Assembly: GCA_051878975.1 (NCBI GenBank)
Contig: JBJELD010000041.1
Span: 1 to 64,000, forward strand
DNA from: Caccovicinus sp051878975
GTDB lineage: Bacteria > Bacillota > Clostridia > Lachnospirales > Lachnospiraceae
DNA length: 64,000 bases
Reading direction: 5' to 3'
In this document: positions 1 to 7,422 of the stretch, in pieces
How positions within the stretch are numbered: the stretch's first letter is position 1
Layout of the letters: the number at the start of each line of letters is the position of its first letter
The notes under the pieces: generated by a model
What the model saw: only the letters and a program-made list of their open reading frames with translations
The model's database searches: none
Told to the model about the DNA's origin: nothing
Program-made: the position numbers and the translations under genes

Positions 1-61
1 CTTAAAGGGAGTCCAAAGGAACTCCATTGACGTGAAACAGCAGGTTTGTAATAACTATCAT

Positions 62-106
62 ATGTAGTATTAAAAACTACATTCATTTGTAACTAATACT
101 ATACAA
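62..106. promoter_or_regulatory. Two tandem operator-like inverted repeats
   Basis: Positions 62-68 (ATGTAGT) are the perfect reverse complement of 76-82 (ACTACAT), with a 7-base centre. A second inverted repeat pairs TTGTA (87-91) with TACAA (102-106). The stretch is AT-rich, unlike the surrounding coding DNA. Dyads of this size are typical of dimeric repressor sites, but no regulator gene is visible nearby. It may control the pseudouridine synthase gene at 212 or a divergent gene left of the window. The remaining bases from 1 to 211 show no gene. Confidence 0.4.
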
Positions 107-211
107 CTTTTCCCGGTACTATGCAAGCAGTTTCTGCACTTTTTAGACAGAATGGGGAATGTGTACAGAAATTGGATGAAAATCGAGAAACAGAGAGGAG
201 AAATAACGAAA

Positions 212-1003
212 ATGCTGAATATCCTGTATGAAGACCGGGACATTCTGGTGGCAGAAAAGCCATCCGGAGTGGAGTCGCAGTCCGCGAAACGTTTTGAACC
301 GGACATGGTCAGCCAGATCCGGAACTACATCATGTATTCGAAAACGGCAAAGGACCACAAGATATGCACAGAGTTATCCACAGATTGGGGAAAACTATCC
401 ACAAAATCGGTGCAAAACCCGGGGAAATCGGCCCCTCCTTATGTAGGAGTTATCCACAGATTGGACAAGCCGGTGTCCGGCGTGATGGTGTATGCCAAGA
501 ATCGGAAAGCGGCGGCAGCCTTGAGCGACCAGGTTCAGAAGGGTGCGATGGACAAAATTTATTATGCAGTAGTTTGTGGAAAACCTGTGGATAATGTGGG
601 TAACTTTGTGGATTACCTGCGAAAAGACGGGAAGGAAAATGTTTCTGTCATTGTGGATAAAGCTGCCGAGGGTGCAAAGCGGGCCGAACTGGAATATCAG
701 GTGGAAGCGGTCTGCCGGAGAATACCGGAAGGAGAAAGTCAGGAGCAGGAGTATGCGCTTGTGCGGATCCATCTGCTGACCGGCAGACATCATCAGATCC
801 GGGTTCAGTTTGCCGGGCATGGTCTGCCTCTTTGGGGGGATAACCGTTATCATCCGGAGTTTGCTTCCGGAAAGCGGCGTGGGACCATTGCCCTGTGTGC
901 GGCAGAGCTTTCTTTTACCCATCCGGTCAGCAAAAACAGGATGACCTTTTCCATAAGGCCGCAGCATGGCGCCTTTTCCTGGTTTTCCTGTTCTGATTTT
1001 TGA
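212..1003 (+). CDS. RluA-family RNA pseudouridine synthase
   Basis: Predicted to isomerise uridine to pseudouridine in rRNA or tRNA in the cytoplasm. The protein is 263 residues and carries the family signature HRLDKPVSGV, with the catalytic aspartate, at about residues 83-92. GRHHQIRVQFA follows near the C-terminus and is also typical of RluA enzymes. The start at 212 places the usual N-terminal strand (LNILYEDRDILVAEKPSG) at the beginning and has an AGAGGAG ribosome site; upstream in-frame starts lack one. A stretch of about 25 residues before the catalytic motif (around residues 48-78) looks inserted relative to the compact family form. That stretch is encoded by DNA carrying DnaA boxes. 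Which RNA position is modified cannot be told. Confidence 0.85.
   Translation: MLNILYEDRDILVAEKPSGVESQSAKRFEPDMVSQIRNYIMYSKTAKDHKICTELSTDWGKLSTKSVQNPGKSAPPYVGVIHRLDKPVSGVMVYAKNRKAAAALSDQVQKGAMDKIYYAVVCGKPVDNVGNFVDYLRKDGKENVSVIVDKAAEGAKRAELEYQVEAVCRRIPEGESQEQEYALVRIHLLTGRHHQIRVQFAGHGLPLWGDNRYHPEFASGKRRGTIALCAAELSFTHPVSKNRMTFSIRPQHGAFSWFSCSDF
374..660. repeat. DnaA-box cluster inside the pseudouridine synthase gene
   Basis: Four perfect copies of the DnaA box TTATCCACA lie within 287 bases: 374-382 and 450-458 on the plus strand, 586-594 and 652-660 on the minus strand. At least four more sites differ by one base: 395-403, 575-583, 595-603 and 607-615. The left group points right and the right group points left. 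An 18-base direct repeat, GAGTTATCCACAGATTGG, occurs at 371-388 and 447-464. I noticed only one other perfect 9-mer elsewhere, inside rmlB near 14558. There is no dnaA, dnaN or AT-rich unwinding region here, so this is more like a DnaA-titration or regulatory cluster than an origin. Confidence 0.75.
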
Positions 1004-1091
1004 TTCGGTTTTCAGGGAAAGGTATATTTTTGGCGCCGGGGCGCATACTAGAGGTGTACAAAGGAAGTACAAATCAGAAATAGGTGAGTCC

Positions 1092-2150
1092 ATGGGTATG
1101 CCGAATAAGAAACTGAAGAAGTTGATGTTGACAACAGGAATTGCGCTTGGGGTATATGCAGGATTTCGCTGGCTGCTGCCCCTCGTGATTCCTTTTTTCA
1201 TTGCTCTGGGGCTGGCCGGGCTTCTCCGGCCGCCGGCAAGGTGGCTGCAGTCGAAGCTGACTTTTGTGTGGGGAAGGAGCCGGAGGACGATCAAACCTCC
1301 TTTGGGACTGACCGGCGGCGTTCTTCTTCTTGTGTTCGGATTAGCCGGGATCGGGCTGCTTTATCTGGGCGGCCGGAAGGTTCTGGAGGAAAGCCGGCTC
1401 CTGCTTGAAAATTTCCCCGGACTGCTGGAGGAGGCAGATGTGCTGCTGACCGGCTGGTGCGGAAAAATCGAGACGGCCTTTCATCTGGAAGCCGGCTGTG
1501 CGGTTCGGATGGCACGCAGTCTTCTTCGGGAGCTCGGAAGCTATGCGGCATCCCGGCTCATGCCGTATGTAATGGGAAATTCTGTGGCCTGGCTGAAGGC
1601 GGTGTTTCGGATTGCCGTATTTGTTATTGTAGTCTTTTTCGGGACCGTATTTGCTCTGCAGGAAAGCGACGGGATTCGCCGGTATTTCCGGCGGTCCGTC
1701 TTCCGGCAGGAATATGCGGAGATGGGAAGGATCCTGAAGGTGGTAGGTCTGGCCTACGGAAAGACGCAGCTGCTGATCCTGGCGGGAACGATCGGAATCT
1801 GCGTGGCAGGTCTTTATCTGCTGGGCAATCCGTATTACGGACTGCTGGGCATCCTGATCGGAATTCTGGATGCGCTGCCGTTTATCGGAACCGGGGCGGT
1901 GCTGGTTCCGTGGGCGGTTCTCTGCTTTTTCCGGGGGAATGGCGGACAGGGGCTGGGGCTTCTGGCTCTTTACGGAGTCTGCTACCTGCTGCGTCAGACC
2001 ATGGAGTCAAACATGATGGGAAAAGAAGCCGGACTTTCTCCCTTTCTTACTCTGGCGGCGGTTTATGTGGGAATCCGTCTGTTCGGGATCCTGGGAGTTG
2101 CGCTGGGACCTCTGGGGTTTCTCATTATCCGCGAATCGGTTGACGCTTAG
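1092..2150 (+). CDS. AI-2E family transporter-like membrane protein
   Basis: A 352-residue integral membrane protein of the AI-2E/PerM superfamily. It has an N-terminal hydrophobic pair (about residues 13-45), a central soluble segment, and four or five further membrane segments, including the family-typical GILIGILDALPFIGTGAVLV at about residues 254-273. In Clostridia many such proteins are YtvI-like and of unknown substrate, so transport of autoinducer-2 should not be assumed. The start at 1092 follows GGTGAG; upstream in-frame codons lie in non-hydrophobic sequence with no ribosome site. It follows the pseudouridine synthase by 88 bases and its stop codon overlaps the promoter of the next gene. 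Confidence 0.75.
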   Translation: MGMPNKKLKKLMLTTGIALGVYAGFRWLLPLVIPFFIALGLAGLLRPPARWLQSKLTFVWGRSRRTIKPPLGLTGGVLLLVFGLAGIGLLYLGGRKVLEESRLLLENFPGLLEEADVLLTGWCGKIETAFHLEAGCAVRMARSLLRELGSYAASRLMPYVMGNSVAWLKAVFRIAVFVIVVFFGTVFALQESDGIRRYFRRSVFRQEYAEMGRILKVVGLAYGKTQLLILAGTIGICVAGLYLLGNPYYGLLGILIGILDALPFIGTGAVLVPWAVLCFFRGNGGQGLGLLALYGVCYLLRQTMESNMMGKEAGLSPFLTLAAVYVGIRLFGILGVALGPLGFLIIRESVDA

Positions 2151-2168
2151 GGGAAGAGAGGCTATACT
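2140..2168 (+). promoter_or_regulatory. Sigma-A promoter for rarA
   Basis: A -35 element TTGACG (2140-2145) and a -10 element TATACT (2163-2168) are separated by exactly 17 bases. The -35 lies within the last codons of the preceding membrane-protein gene. Transcription would start near 2175, directly in front of a stem-loop. Confidence 0.75.
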
Positions 2169-2178
2169 GGATATATGA

Positions 2179-2208
2179 CTTCGGCAGACGAAAGAAGGTC
2201 TGCCGAAG
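2179..2208 (+). promoter_or_regulatory. Stem-loop at the 5' end of the rarA transcript
   Basis: CTTCGGCAGAC (2179-2189) pairs perfectly with GTCTGCCGAAG (2198-2208) around an 8-base loop. No run of T follows, so it is not a normal terminator. It lies about 4 bases after the predicted transcription start and 18 bases before the rarA start codon, where it could stabilise the message or limit ribosome access. Confidence 0.65.
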
Positions 2209-2226
2209 TGAGAAAGGCTGATTGAT

Positions 2227-3555
2227 ATGGATTTATTTGAGTATATGCGGGAGACCGCAAAGGAGACGGAGGCGCCGTTAGCCTCCCGGCTGCGTCCGCG
2301 GACACTGGACGAGGTGGTGGGGCAGCAGCATATCATCGGAAAGGATAAGCTTTTATATCGTGCTATCCGGGCCGATAAGCTGAGCTCAATCATTTTCTAT
2401 GGTCCGCCCGGCACCGGAAAGACCACACTGGCCAAGGTGATTGCCAATACAACCAGCGCAGAATTTAAGCAGATCAATGCCACAGTGGCCGGGAAAAAGG
2501 ATATGGAAGAAGTAGTGAAGCAGGCCCAGGATGCGCTGGGGATGTACGGCAGAAAGACGATCCTGTTTGTAGATGAGATTCACCGGTTTAATAAAAGCCA
2601 GCAGGATTATCTCCTTCCGTTTGTGGAAGATGGCACGCTGATTCTGATCGGAGCGACCACGGAGAATCCGTATTTTGAGGTGAATGGCGCGCTTCTTTCC
2701 CGTTCCCGTATTTTTGAGCTGAAGCCCCTGGAGAAGGAAGACATCCGGGAGCTGATCCGGAGGGCGGTGTATGATAAAGAACGTGGCATGGGAGCCTATA
2801 ACGGTGTGATCGAGGAGGAGGCCATGGAGTTTCTGGCAGATGCGGCCAACGGTGATGCCCGCGCCGCGCTGAATGCAGTGGAGCTGGGCATTCTGACCAC
2901 AGAGCCGGGCAGCGACGGAATCATACATATTGATCTTGAGGTGGCCCAGGAATGTATCCAGAAGCGGGCGGTCCGGTACGACAAGGACGGAGACAGCCAT
3001 TATGATACGATCTCTGCGTTTATCAAGAGTATGCGCGGGTCGGATCCGGATGCGGCGGTCTATTATCTGGCCCGGATGCTGTACGCAGGCGAGGACATCA
3101 AATTCATTGCAAGACGGATCATGATCTGCGCGGCGGAGGATGTGGGAAATGCAGACCCGCAGGCGCTTGCCGTGGCCGTGGCTGCTTCCCAGGCAGCGGA
3201 GCGGATCGGGATGCCGGAGGCGCAGATCATTCTTTCTCAGGCGGTGACTTATGTGGCTGCGGCGCCGAAAAGCAATGCGGCCTGTCTGGCGATCAGCGCG
3301 GCGATGGAGGCGGTGCGGACCAGGAGAGCCGAGCCGATTCCTGTTCATCTGCAGGATAAGCATTACAAAGGAGCGGAAAAGCTGGGGCATGGAGCCGGAT
3401 ACCGATATGCCCATGATTATCCAAATCATTATGTCCGGCAGCAGTATCTGCCGGACGGACTGGTCGGAATGCATTTTTATGAGCCGTCCGACAATGGATA
3501 TGAAAAGCAGATCAAAGAGCATATGAAGTTTTTGCAAGGAGCATCAGAGGAATGA
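2227..3555 (+). CDS. rarA: Replication-associated recombination protein A (AAA+ ATPase)
   Basis: RarA (MgsA) is a RuvB/clamp-loader-like AAA+ ATPase that acts at stalled replication forks. The 442-residue protein has the Walker A motif GPPGTGKTT at about residues 59-67, Walker B DEIHRF at about 117-122, and sensor sequence GATTENP at about 142-148. The N-terminal PLASRLRPRTLDEVVGQ is diagnostic of this family. The C-terminal region ends with KHYKGAEKLGHGAGYRYAHD-type sequence, which the family uses for tetramerisation. The start at 2227 begins the conserved MDLFEYMRE. The next gene starts inside its stop codon (ATGA overlap), suggesting cotranscription. Confidence 0.93.
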   Translation: MDLFEYMRETAKETEAPLASRLRPRTLDEVVGQQHIIGKDKLLYRAIRADKLSSIIFYGPPGTGKTTLAKVIANTTSAEFKQINATVAGKKDMEEVVKQAQDALGMYGRKTILFVDEIHRFNKSQQDYLLPFVEDGTLILIGATTENPYFEVNGALLSRSRIFELKPLEKEDIRELIRRAVYDKERGMGAYNGVIEEEAMEFLADAANGDARAALNAVELGILTTEPGSDGIIHIDLEVAQECIQKRAVRYDKDGDSHYDTISAFIKSMRGSDPDAAVYYLARMLYAGEDIKFIARRIMICAAEDVGNADPQALAVAVAASQAAERIGMPEAQIILSQAVTYVAAAPKSNAACLAISAAMEAVRTRRAEPIPVHLQDKHYKGAEKLGHGAGYRYAHDYPNHYVRQQYLPDGLVGMHFYEPSDNGYEKQIKEHMKFLQGASEE

Positions 3556-4865
3556 TTGGAAGAAGAAAACGATATGTAGGAAAAAAGCCTCACCGGATGC
3601 TGGTGATTTCCTGGGATGCGGTGGGAAGTGCAGATTTTGAACAGATGAAGACGCTGCCGCATGTGCGGGAGCTGCTGGACCGGGCGGCGTACTGTAAAAA
3701 TGTGCAGAGTGTCTGCCCGAGTCTGACTTATCCGGCACATACGACGATTGTGACCGGAAAGATCCCGGCACATCACGGAATCATCAACAACATCCGGCTG
3801 CAGCCGGATCGGGAGAGACCGGACTGGTTCTGGCAGAGACGGTTTGTACAAGGAACGACGCTGTATGATGAAGCGGAGCGGGCAGGTCTGAGGACCGCCT
3901 CCCTTTTCTGGCCGGTGACAGGAGGCAGCCGGATCACCTACAACATGCCGGAGATCTGGGCGAACCGTCCGTGGGATAATCAGATTCTGGTTTCTCTCCG
4001 GAACGGATCGGTTTCTTACCAGGCGGATGTGTACCGGCGATACAGCTATCTGTTGGATGGGATCCGTCAGCCGATGCTGGATAATTTCGCGCAGGCGGCG
4101 CTGCTTCGTACCCTTTCCAAATATCACCCGGATCTGACGCTGGTGCATTTGACTGATGTGGATACCATGCGTCATGAGTTTGGCGTAGATTCGAAGGAAG
4201 CTCAGGCAGCGATTCGCCGTCAGGATATGCGTCTGGGGGAAACACTTGGACTTTTAGAGCGTCTGGGAGAAGGAAAGAGCACCAATGTGATTCTTTTGGG
4301 GGATCATTATCAGAAAAATGTCAGCTGTGCGCTGTATCCGAATTATGAGATCGTGGAGCGTGGCTGGGCAGAGAAAAGGGGCGATGCGCTGGTTCGCTGG
4401 AAAGTGGCAGCCCAGAGCTGTGACGGAGCCTGCTACATTTATCTGAAGGACCGGAGCGACCGGAAACTGAAGCTGGAGGTGGCAAAGTGGCTGCGGGAGT
4501 GGAAGAACCGCCCCGGTTCCGGCATCCGCGCGGTGTGTACCGGAAAGCGGGCCTGGGATAAAGGTGCAGACCCGCACTGTGCGTTTATGCTGGAAGCGGA
4601 GAATGGATTTTCTTTTAAAAATGGCTGTTCGGTTCCACGACAGCAGGCGGAGGAGGGAAACGGTGTTCACCGCGGTTCACACGGCTATGATCCGGATGAG
4701 GAAGGCTACAAGACCTTTTTTATGGCAGCCGGACCGGATTTTCAGCCGGGAGCCGAAATTGCCGAGATGTATCTGATGGACGAAGGACCTGTCATGGCAC
4801 GCGCGCTGGGACTGGAACTGGAGGATGCGGACGGCGCGGTGATCAATGCTTTTTTCCGGAAATAA
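3552..4865 (+). CDS. Alkaline phosphatase superfamily / nucleotide pyrophosphatase-phosphodiesterase-like protein
   Basis: A 437-residue protein of the metal-dependent alkaline-phosphatase superfamily, closest in look to nucleotide pyrophosphatase/phosphodiesterases. The nucleophile region SLTYPAHTTIVTGKIPAHHG (about residues 57-76) contains the expected threonine. The metal ligands are visible as SWDAVG near the N-terminus, LTDVDTMRHEFG near residue 200, GDHY near 250 and RGSHGYDPDEEG near 375. No signal peptide is evident, so a cytoplasmic or peripherally attached enzyme is likely. It overlaps the rarA stop by 4 bases. The substrate is unknown; a phosphodiester or pyrophosphate bond is the reasonable guess. 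Confidence 0.8.
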   Translation: MIGRRKRYVGKKPHRMLVISWDAVGSADFEQMKTLPHVRELLDRAAYCKNVQSVCPSLTYPAHTTIVTGKIPAHHGIINNIRLQPDRERPDWFWQRRFVQGTTLYDEAERAGLRTASLFWPVTGGSRITYNMPEIWANRPWDNQILVSLRNGSVSYQADVYRRYSYLLDGIRQPMLDNFAQAALLRTLSKYHPDLTLVHLTDVDTMRHEFGVDSKEAQAAIRRQDMRLGETLGLLERLGEGKSTNVILLGDHYQKNVSCALYPNYEIVERGWAEKRGDALVRWKVAAQSCDGACYIYLKDRSDRKLKLEVAKWLREWKNRPGSGIRAVCTGKRAWDKGADPHCAFMLEAENGFSFKNGCSVPRQQAEEGNGVHRGSHGYDPDEEGYKTFFMAAGPDFQPGAEIAEMYLMDEGPVMARALGLELEDADGAVINAFFRK

Positions 4866-4875
4866 ATATATGTTC

Positions 4876-4905
4876 TTTACTTTTTCGGTCCGATGGGATT
4901 ATAAT
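4876..4905 (+). promoter_or_regulatory. Probable sigma-A promoter for rho
   Basis: A perfect -10 TATAAT lies at 4900-4905 with TTTACT (4876-4881) 18 bases upstream as the best -35. It is the only good promoter between the phosphodiesterase gene and rho and implies a 5' leader of about 250 bases. Confidence 0.6.
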
Positions 4906-4911
4906 ACTACT

Positions 4912-5164
4912 GTAGTGTCTTTGGCGGCGGTTCCGTTTCCGGACCGCTGCCGGCCTTGGCAGGCAGGGGCATACGCCCCGGACCATGTAATTTCGATAGA
5001 TTCTGTATCTTAATAGAAATCCCCTTTACATTCTGAAAAATAAAAAGGAAAAGAAAACAGGGCAGGGAGTTTATGTTTTTCCCTATCCTCATAATGGAAA
5101 AAGATGGAAAAAGACTGGGAAGCACGCACAGGTAAAGCGCTTCTTAGTCAGATAAGGAGTAAAA
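4912..5164 (+). promoter_or_regulatory. Long structured rho leader
   Basis: The 299-base gap before rho holds the promoter and a leader with no convincing ORF. Two hairpins sit near its 5' end: GGCGGCGGTTCCG (4923-4935) against CGGACCGCTGCC (4940-4951), and GGGGC (4966-4970) against GCCCC (4975-4979). The rest is A-rich and purine-rich up to the AAGGAG ribosome site. Autogenous control of rho through its leader is established in other bacteria; whether it applies here is inference. Confidence 0.45.
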
Positions 5165-6829
5165 ATGCGAGAAAAATTAAATACACTTCCCCTGGCCGAG
5201 CTGAAAGAGCTGGCAAGGGCACAGGGATTTAAAGGAATCAGTACGCTTCGGAAAGCAGAACTGATTGATCTGCTCTGTAAAGAAGAAGAGGGCAGTTCCG
5301 GCGGCAAAGAGCCGAATGACAAGAATGAGAAGAAGGCGGAGCTTCCGGAAAATGAAAGCGGAAATACCGGAGCCGAGGCGGTGCAGACCATTCAGAAGGA
5401 CGCTGTCCGTCCGGTGAAAACCCGTCCGGAATATCGTGCAGAAACCCGTCCGGAGTACCGCACAGAGAGCCGTCCGGATAACCGAAATCGCATGGCTCCC
5501 CGGTTTGACAGCCGGAATGGCTACGGGACCCGCACAGCGACATCCCGCACACCGGATGTCGCTGTGCGGGAGAATGCCCGCCTGGAGAATCGTCTGGAAA
5601 ACCGCCTGGAGAATCGTCCCGACAGCCGTCCGGAAAGCCGCCCGGCGGAAGTCAGCCAGGATGAGCTTCAGAATCTGGACAGCGGACAGGAGGCAAACGG
5701 AATCCTGGAGGTGATGCCGGATGGCTTCGGCTTTATCCGGTGCGAAAACTTCCTTCCGGGAGAAGATGATGTTTATGTGGCACCGTCCCAGATTCGCCGC
5801 TTCAACATGAAGACCGGCGATATCATCCGCGGAAACCGCCGTGTAAAGACCGCAGCAGAGAAATTTGCGGCATTGCTTTATGTGACAAGCATCAACGGGC
5901 TGCCGGCCAGTGTCGCAGAGCGCCGCCCCAACTTTGAAGACCTGACACCGATTTTCCCCAATGAGCGGATTCATATGGAAACCAGGGAGGCACTGGAACA
6001 TGTACCTGACCGCAGCAAGATGGCGATGCGCGTGCTGGATCTGATGGCTCCGATCGGAAAGGGGCAGCGAGGCATGATCGTATCGCCGCCGAAGGCTGGA
6101 AAGACGACTTTGTTAAAGCAGGTGGCAAAGGCCATCACCACGAATCAGCCGGATATGCATCTGATTATCCTTCTGATTGATGAGCGTCCGGAGGAGGTTA
6201 CGGATATCAAGGAGGCAATCGTAGGAGAAAATGTGGAAGTGATCTATTCTACCTTTGACGAGCTTCCGGAGCGTCACAAGCGGGTATCGGAAATGGTAAT
6301 TGAGCGTGCCAGAAGACTGGTGGAGCATGGCCGGGATGTTACGATTCTGCTGGACAGCATTACCCGTCTGGCAAGAGCCTACAATCTGGTGGTCCCGCCC
6401 AGCGGCAGGACGCTTTCCGGCGGTCTGGATCCGGCAGCGCTTCATATGCCGAAGCGGTTTTTCGGTGCGGCCCGGAATACGCGGGAGGGCGGCAGTCTGA
6501 CGATTCTGGCAACGGCGCTGATTGATACCGGAAGCCGCATGGACGATGTGATCTATGAGGAATTCAAGGGAACCGGCAACATGGAGCTGGTTCTGGACCG
6601 GAAGCTTTCCGAAAAGCGTATTTTCCCGGCAATCGATATTCTGAAGTCCGGAACCAGAAGAGATGACCTGCTTTTGAGCCGCGAGGAGACCGAGGCGGTG
6701 GAGATCATCCGCCGGGCGACCAATTCCATGAAGCCGGAGGATGCGGTGGAGAAGCTGATCGATCTGTTTTCCAAAACCATGAGCAATCAGGAGCTGGTGG
6801 CGGAAATCCGCCGGAGACGGTATCTGTAG
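5165..6829 (+). CDS. rho: Transcription termination factor Rho with an Arg-rich disordered insertion
   Basis: Rho is a hexameric RNA-dependent ATPase that terminates transcription. The 554-residue protein is over 100 residues longer than the 419-residue E. coli form. Order: a SAP-like Rho N-domain (about residues 1-38), a low-complexity linker (about 40-170), the RNA-binding cold-shock-like domain with GILEVMPDGFGFIR (about 178-191), and the ATPase core with Walker A SPPKAGKTT (about 307-315), DERPEEVTD and the C-terminal Rho-type sequence. The linker contains repeated RPEYR, RPDNR and LENR units, rich in Arg and Glu. Arg-rich insertions at this place in other phyla have been linked to extra RNA binding or condensate formation; here that is inference. 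It starts after AAGGAG. Confidence 0.95.
   Translation: MREKLNTLPLAELKELARAQGFKGISTLRKAELIDLLCKEEEGSSGGKEPNDKNEKKAELPENESGNTGAEAVQTIQKDAVRPVKTRPEYRAETRPEYRTESRPDNRNRMAPRFDSRNGYGTRTATSRTPDVAVRENARLENRLENRLENRPDSRPESRPAEVSQDELQNLDSGQEANGILEVMPDGFGFIRCENFLPGEDDVYVAPSQIRRFNMKTGDIIRGNRRVKTAAEKFAALLYVTSINGLPASVAERRPNFEDLTPIFPNERIHMETREALEHVPDRSKMAMRVLDLMAPIGKGQRGMIVSPPKAGKTTLLKQVAKAITTNQPDMHLIILLIDERPEEVTDIKEAIVGENVEVIYSTFDELPERHKRVSEMVIERARRLVEHGRDVTILLDSITRLARAYNLVVPPSGRTLSGGLDPAALHMPKRFFGAARNTREGGSLTILATALIDTGSRMDDVIYEEFKGTGNMELVLDRKLSEKRIFPAIDILKSGTRRDDLLLSREETEAVEIIRRATNSMKPEDAVEKLIDLFSKTMSNQELVAEIRRRRYL
5529..5570. repeat. Perfect 17-bp inverted repeat within rho
   Basis: CCCGCACAGCGACATCC (5529-5545) and GGATGTCGCTGTGCGGG (5554-5570) are exact reverse complements separated by 8 bases. 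It lies in the region encoding the disordered linker and reads through in frame as TRTATSRTPDVAVR. In mRNA it would make a very stable hairpin. No T tract follows. Confidence 0.85.
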
Positions 6830-6933
6830 CCTGTCACGCTGCGTTTTCCGCCGGGCCCATCCGCAAGGTGATTGACTGGGCAGAAGCCAGAATGAGGCAT
6901 ATCCAGGAACAGCGGAAAATCAGAAAAAAAGGA

Positions 6934-6962
6934 TTGCAATTTAAAAAGCACTGTGTTATACT
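6934..6962 (+). promoter_or_regulatory. Sigma-A promoter for rpmE
   Basis: TTGCAA (6934-6939), a 17-base spacer, then TATACT (6957-6962). No terminator is evident between rho and this promoter, so read-through from rho is also possible. Confidence 0.7.
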
Positions 6963-7007
6963 GATTAGGCTGTCTATTTTGACATTTAAGGAAAGAAACA
7001 AGGAAAT

Positions 7008-7039
7008 GCGAAGGCGTTTCGCTGCGGTCGGAAACCGCA
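7008..7039 (+). promoter_or_regulatory. Tandem hairpins in the rpmE leader
   Basis: GCGAA (7008-7012) pairs with TTCGC (7018-7022), and TGCGGT (7023-7028) pairs with ACCGCA (7034-7039). The two hairpins are adjacent and end about 12 bases before the ribosome site of rpmE. Leaders that mediate feedback by the ribosomal protein have been proposed for L31 in several phyla. This is a candidate only. Confidence 0.4.
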
Positions 7040-7063
7040 AATACAAAGAGTGAGGTGAAAATC

Positions 7064-7273
7064 ATGAGAGAGGGTATCCATCCAAATTACTACCAGGCAA
7101 AAGTAGTTTGCAACTGTGGCAATGAGTTCGTAACCGGTTCTACCAAGAAGGACATTCACGTAGAAGTATGCTCAAAGTGCCATTCTTTCTACACCGGCCA
7201 GCAGAAGGCTGCTGCAGCCCGTGGACGTATTGACAAGTTCAACCGTAAGTACGGTCTTAACGCTCAGAACTAG
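7064..7273 (+). CDS. rpmE: 50S ribosomal protein L31 (zinc-binding form)
   Basis: A 69-residue ribosomal protein of the large subunit. It begins MREGIHPNYY and has the zinc-binding cysteines CNCG (about residues 14-17) and CSKC (about 35-38), followed by the diagnostic HSFYTGQQK. The cysteines identify the zinc-containing form rather than the zinc-free form made under zinc starvation. The start at 7064 follows GAGGTGAAA; an upstream GTG at 7055 is less well placed. A terminator follows, so it is probably expressed as a single gene from its own promoter. Confidence 0.95.
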   Translation: MREGIHPNYYQAKVVCNCGNEFVTGSTKKDIHVEVCSKCHSFYTGQQKAAAARGRIDKFNRKYGLNAQN

Positions 7274-7298
7274 TGATTACAGTATAAGAAATGTAGAT

Positions 7299-7347
7299 AA
7301 AGCGTGCTCTTTTGCGTATACAGCGTATGGAAGAGGACGCTTTTTTT
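7299..7347 (+). terminator. Intrinsic terminator after rpmE
   Basis: AAAGCGTGCTCTT near 7299-7311 pairs with AAGAGGACGCTTT near 7331-7343, with one G-G mismatch, and is followed by a run of seven T. Confidence 0.8.
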
Positions 7348-7422
7348 ACCTTGACCGCAGAAGGCAGGATCGTTCCCGGTCCGGAGCGCCGGCCGGATGG
7401 GTTTGAGGGCAGAGGAGGAAGA

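Noticed and set aside
371..660. The DnaA-box cluster as the chromosomal origin
   Set aside because: No dnaA, dnaN or other origin genes flank it, there is no AT-rich unwinding stretch, and the boxes lie inside an intact coding sequence.
395..1294. Long minus-strand open frame opposite the pseudouridine synthase and AI-2E genes
   Set aside because: It is the mirror of two well-supported genes, spans both of them, and shows no recognisable motif or ribosome site. The same applies to the long antisense frames opposite rarA, rho, DUF1385, the giant glycosyltransferase and the membrane proteins.
5430..5640. Repeats in rho as a CRISPR or mobile repeat
   Set aside because: The repeats are in frame, imperfect, and encode the RPEYR/LENR linker; spacing is not that of CRISPR.
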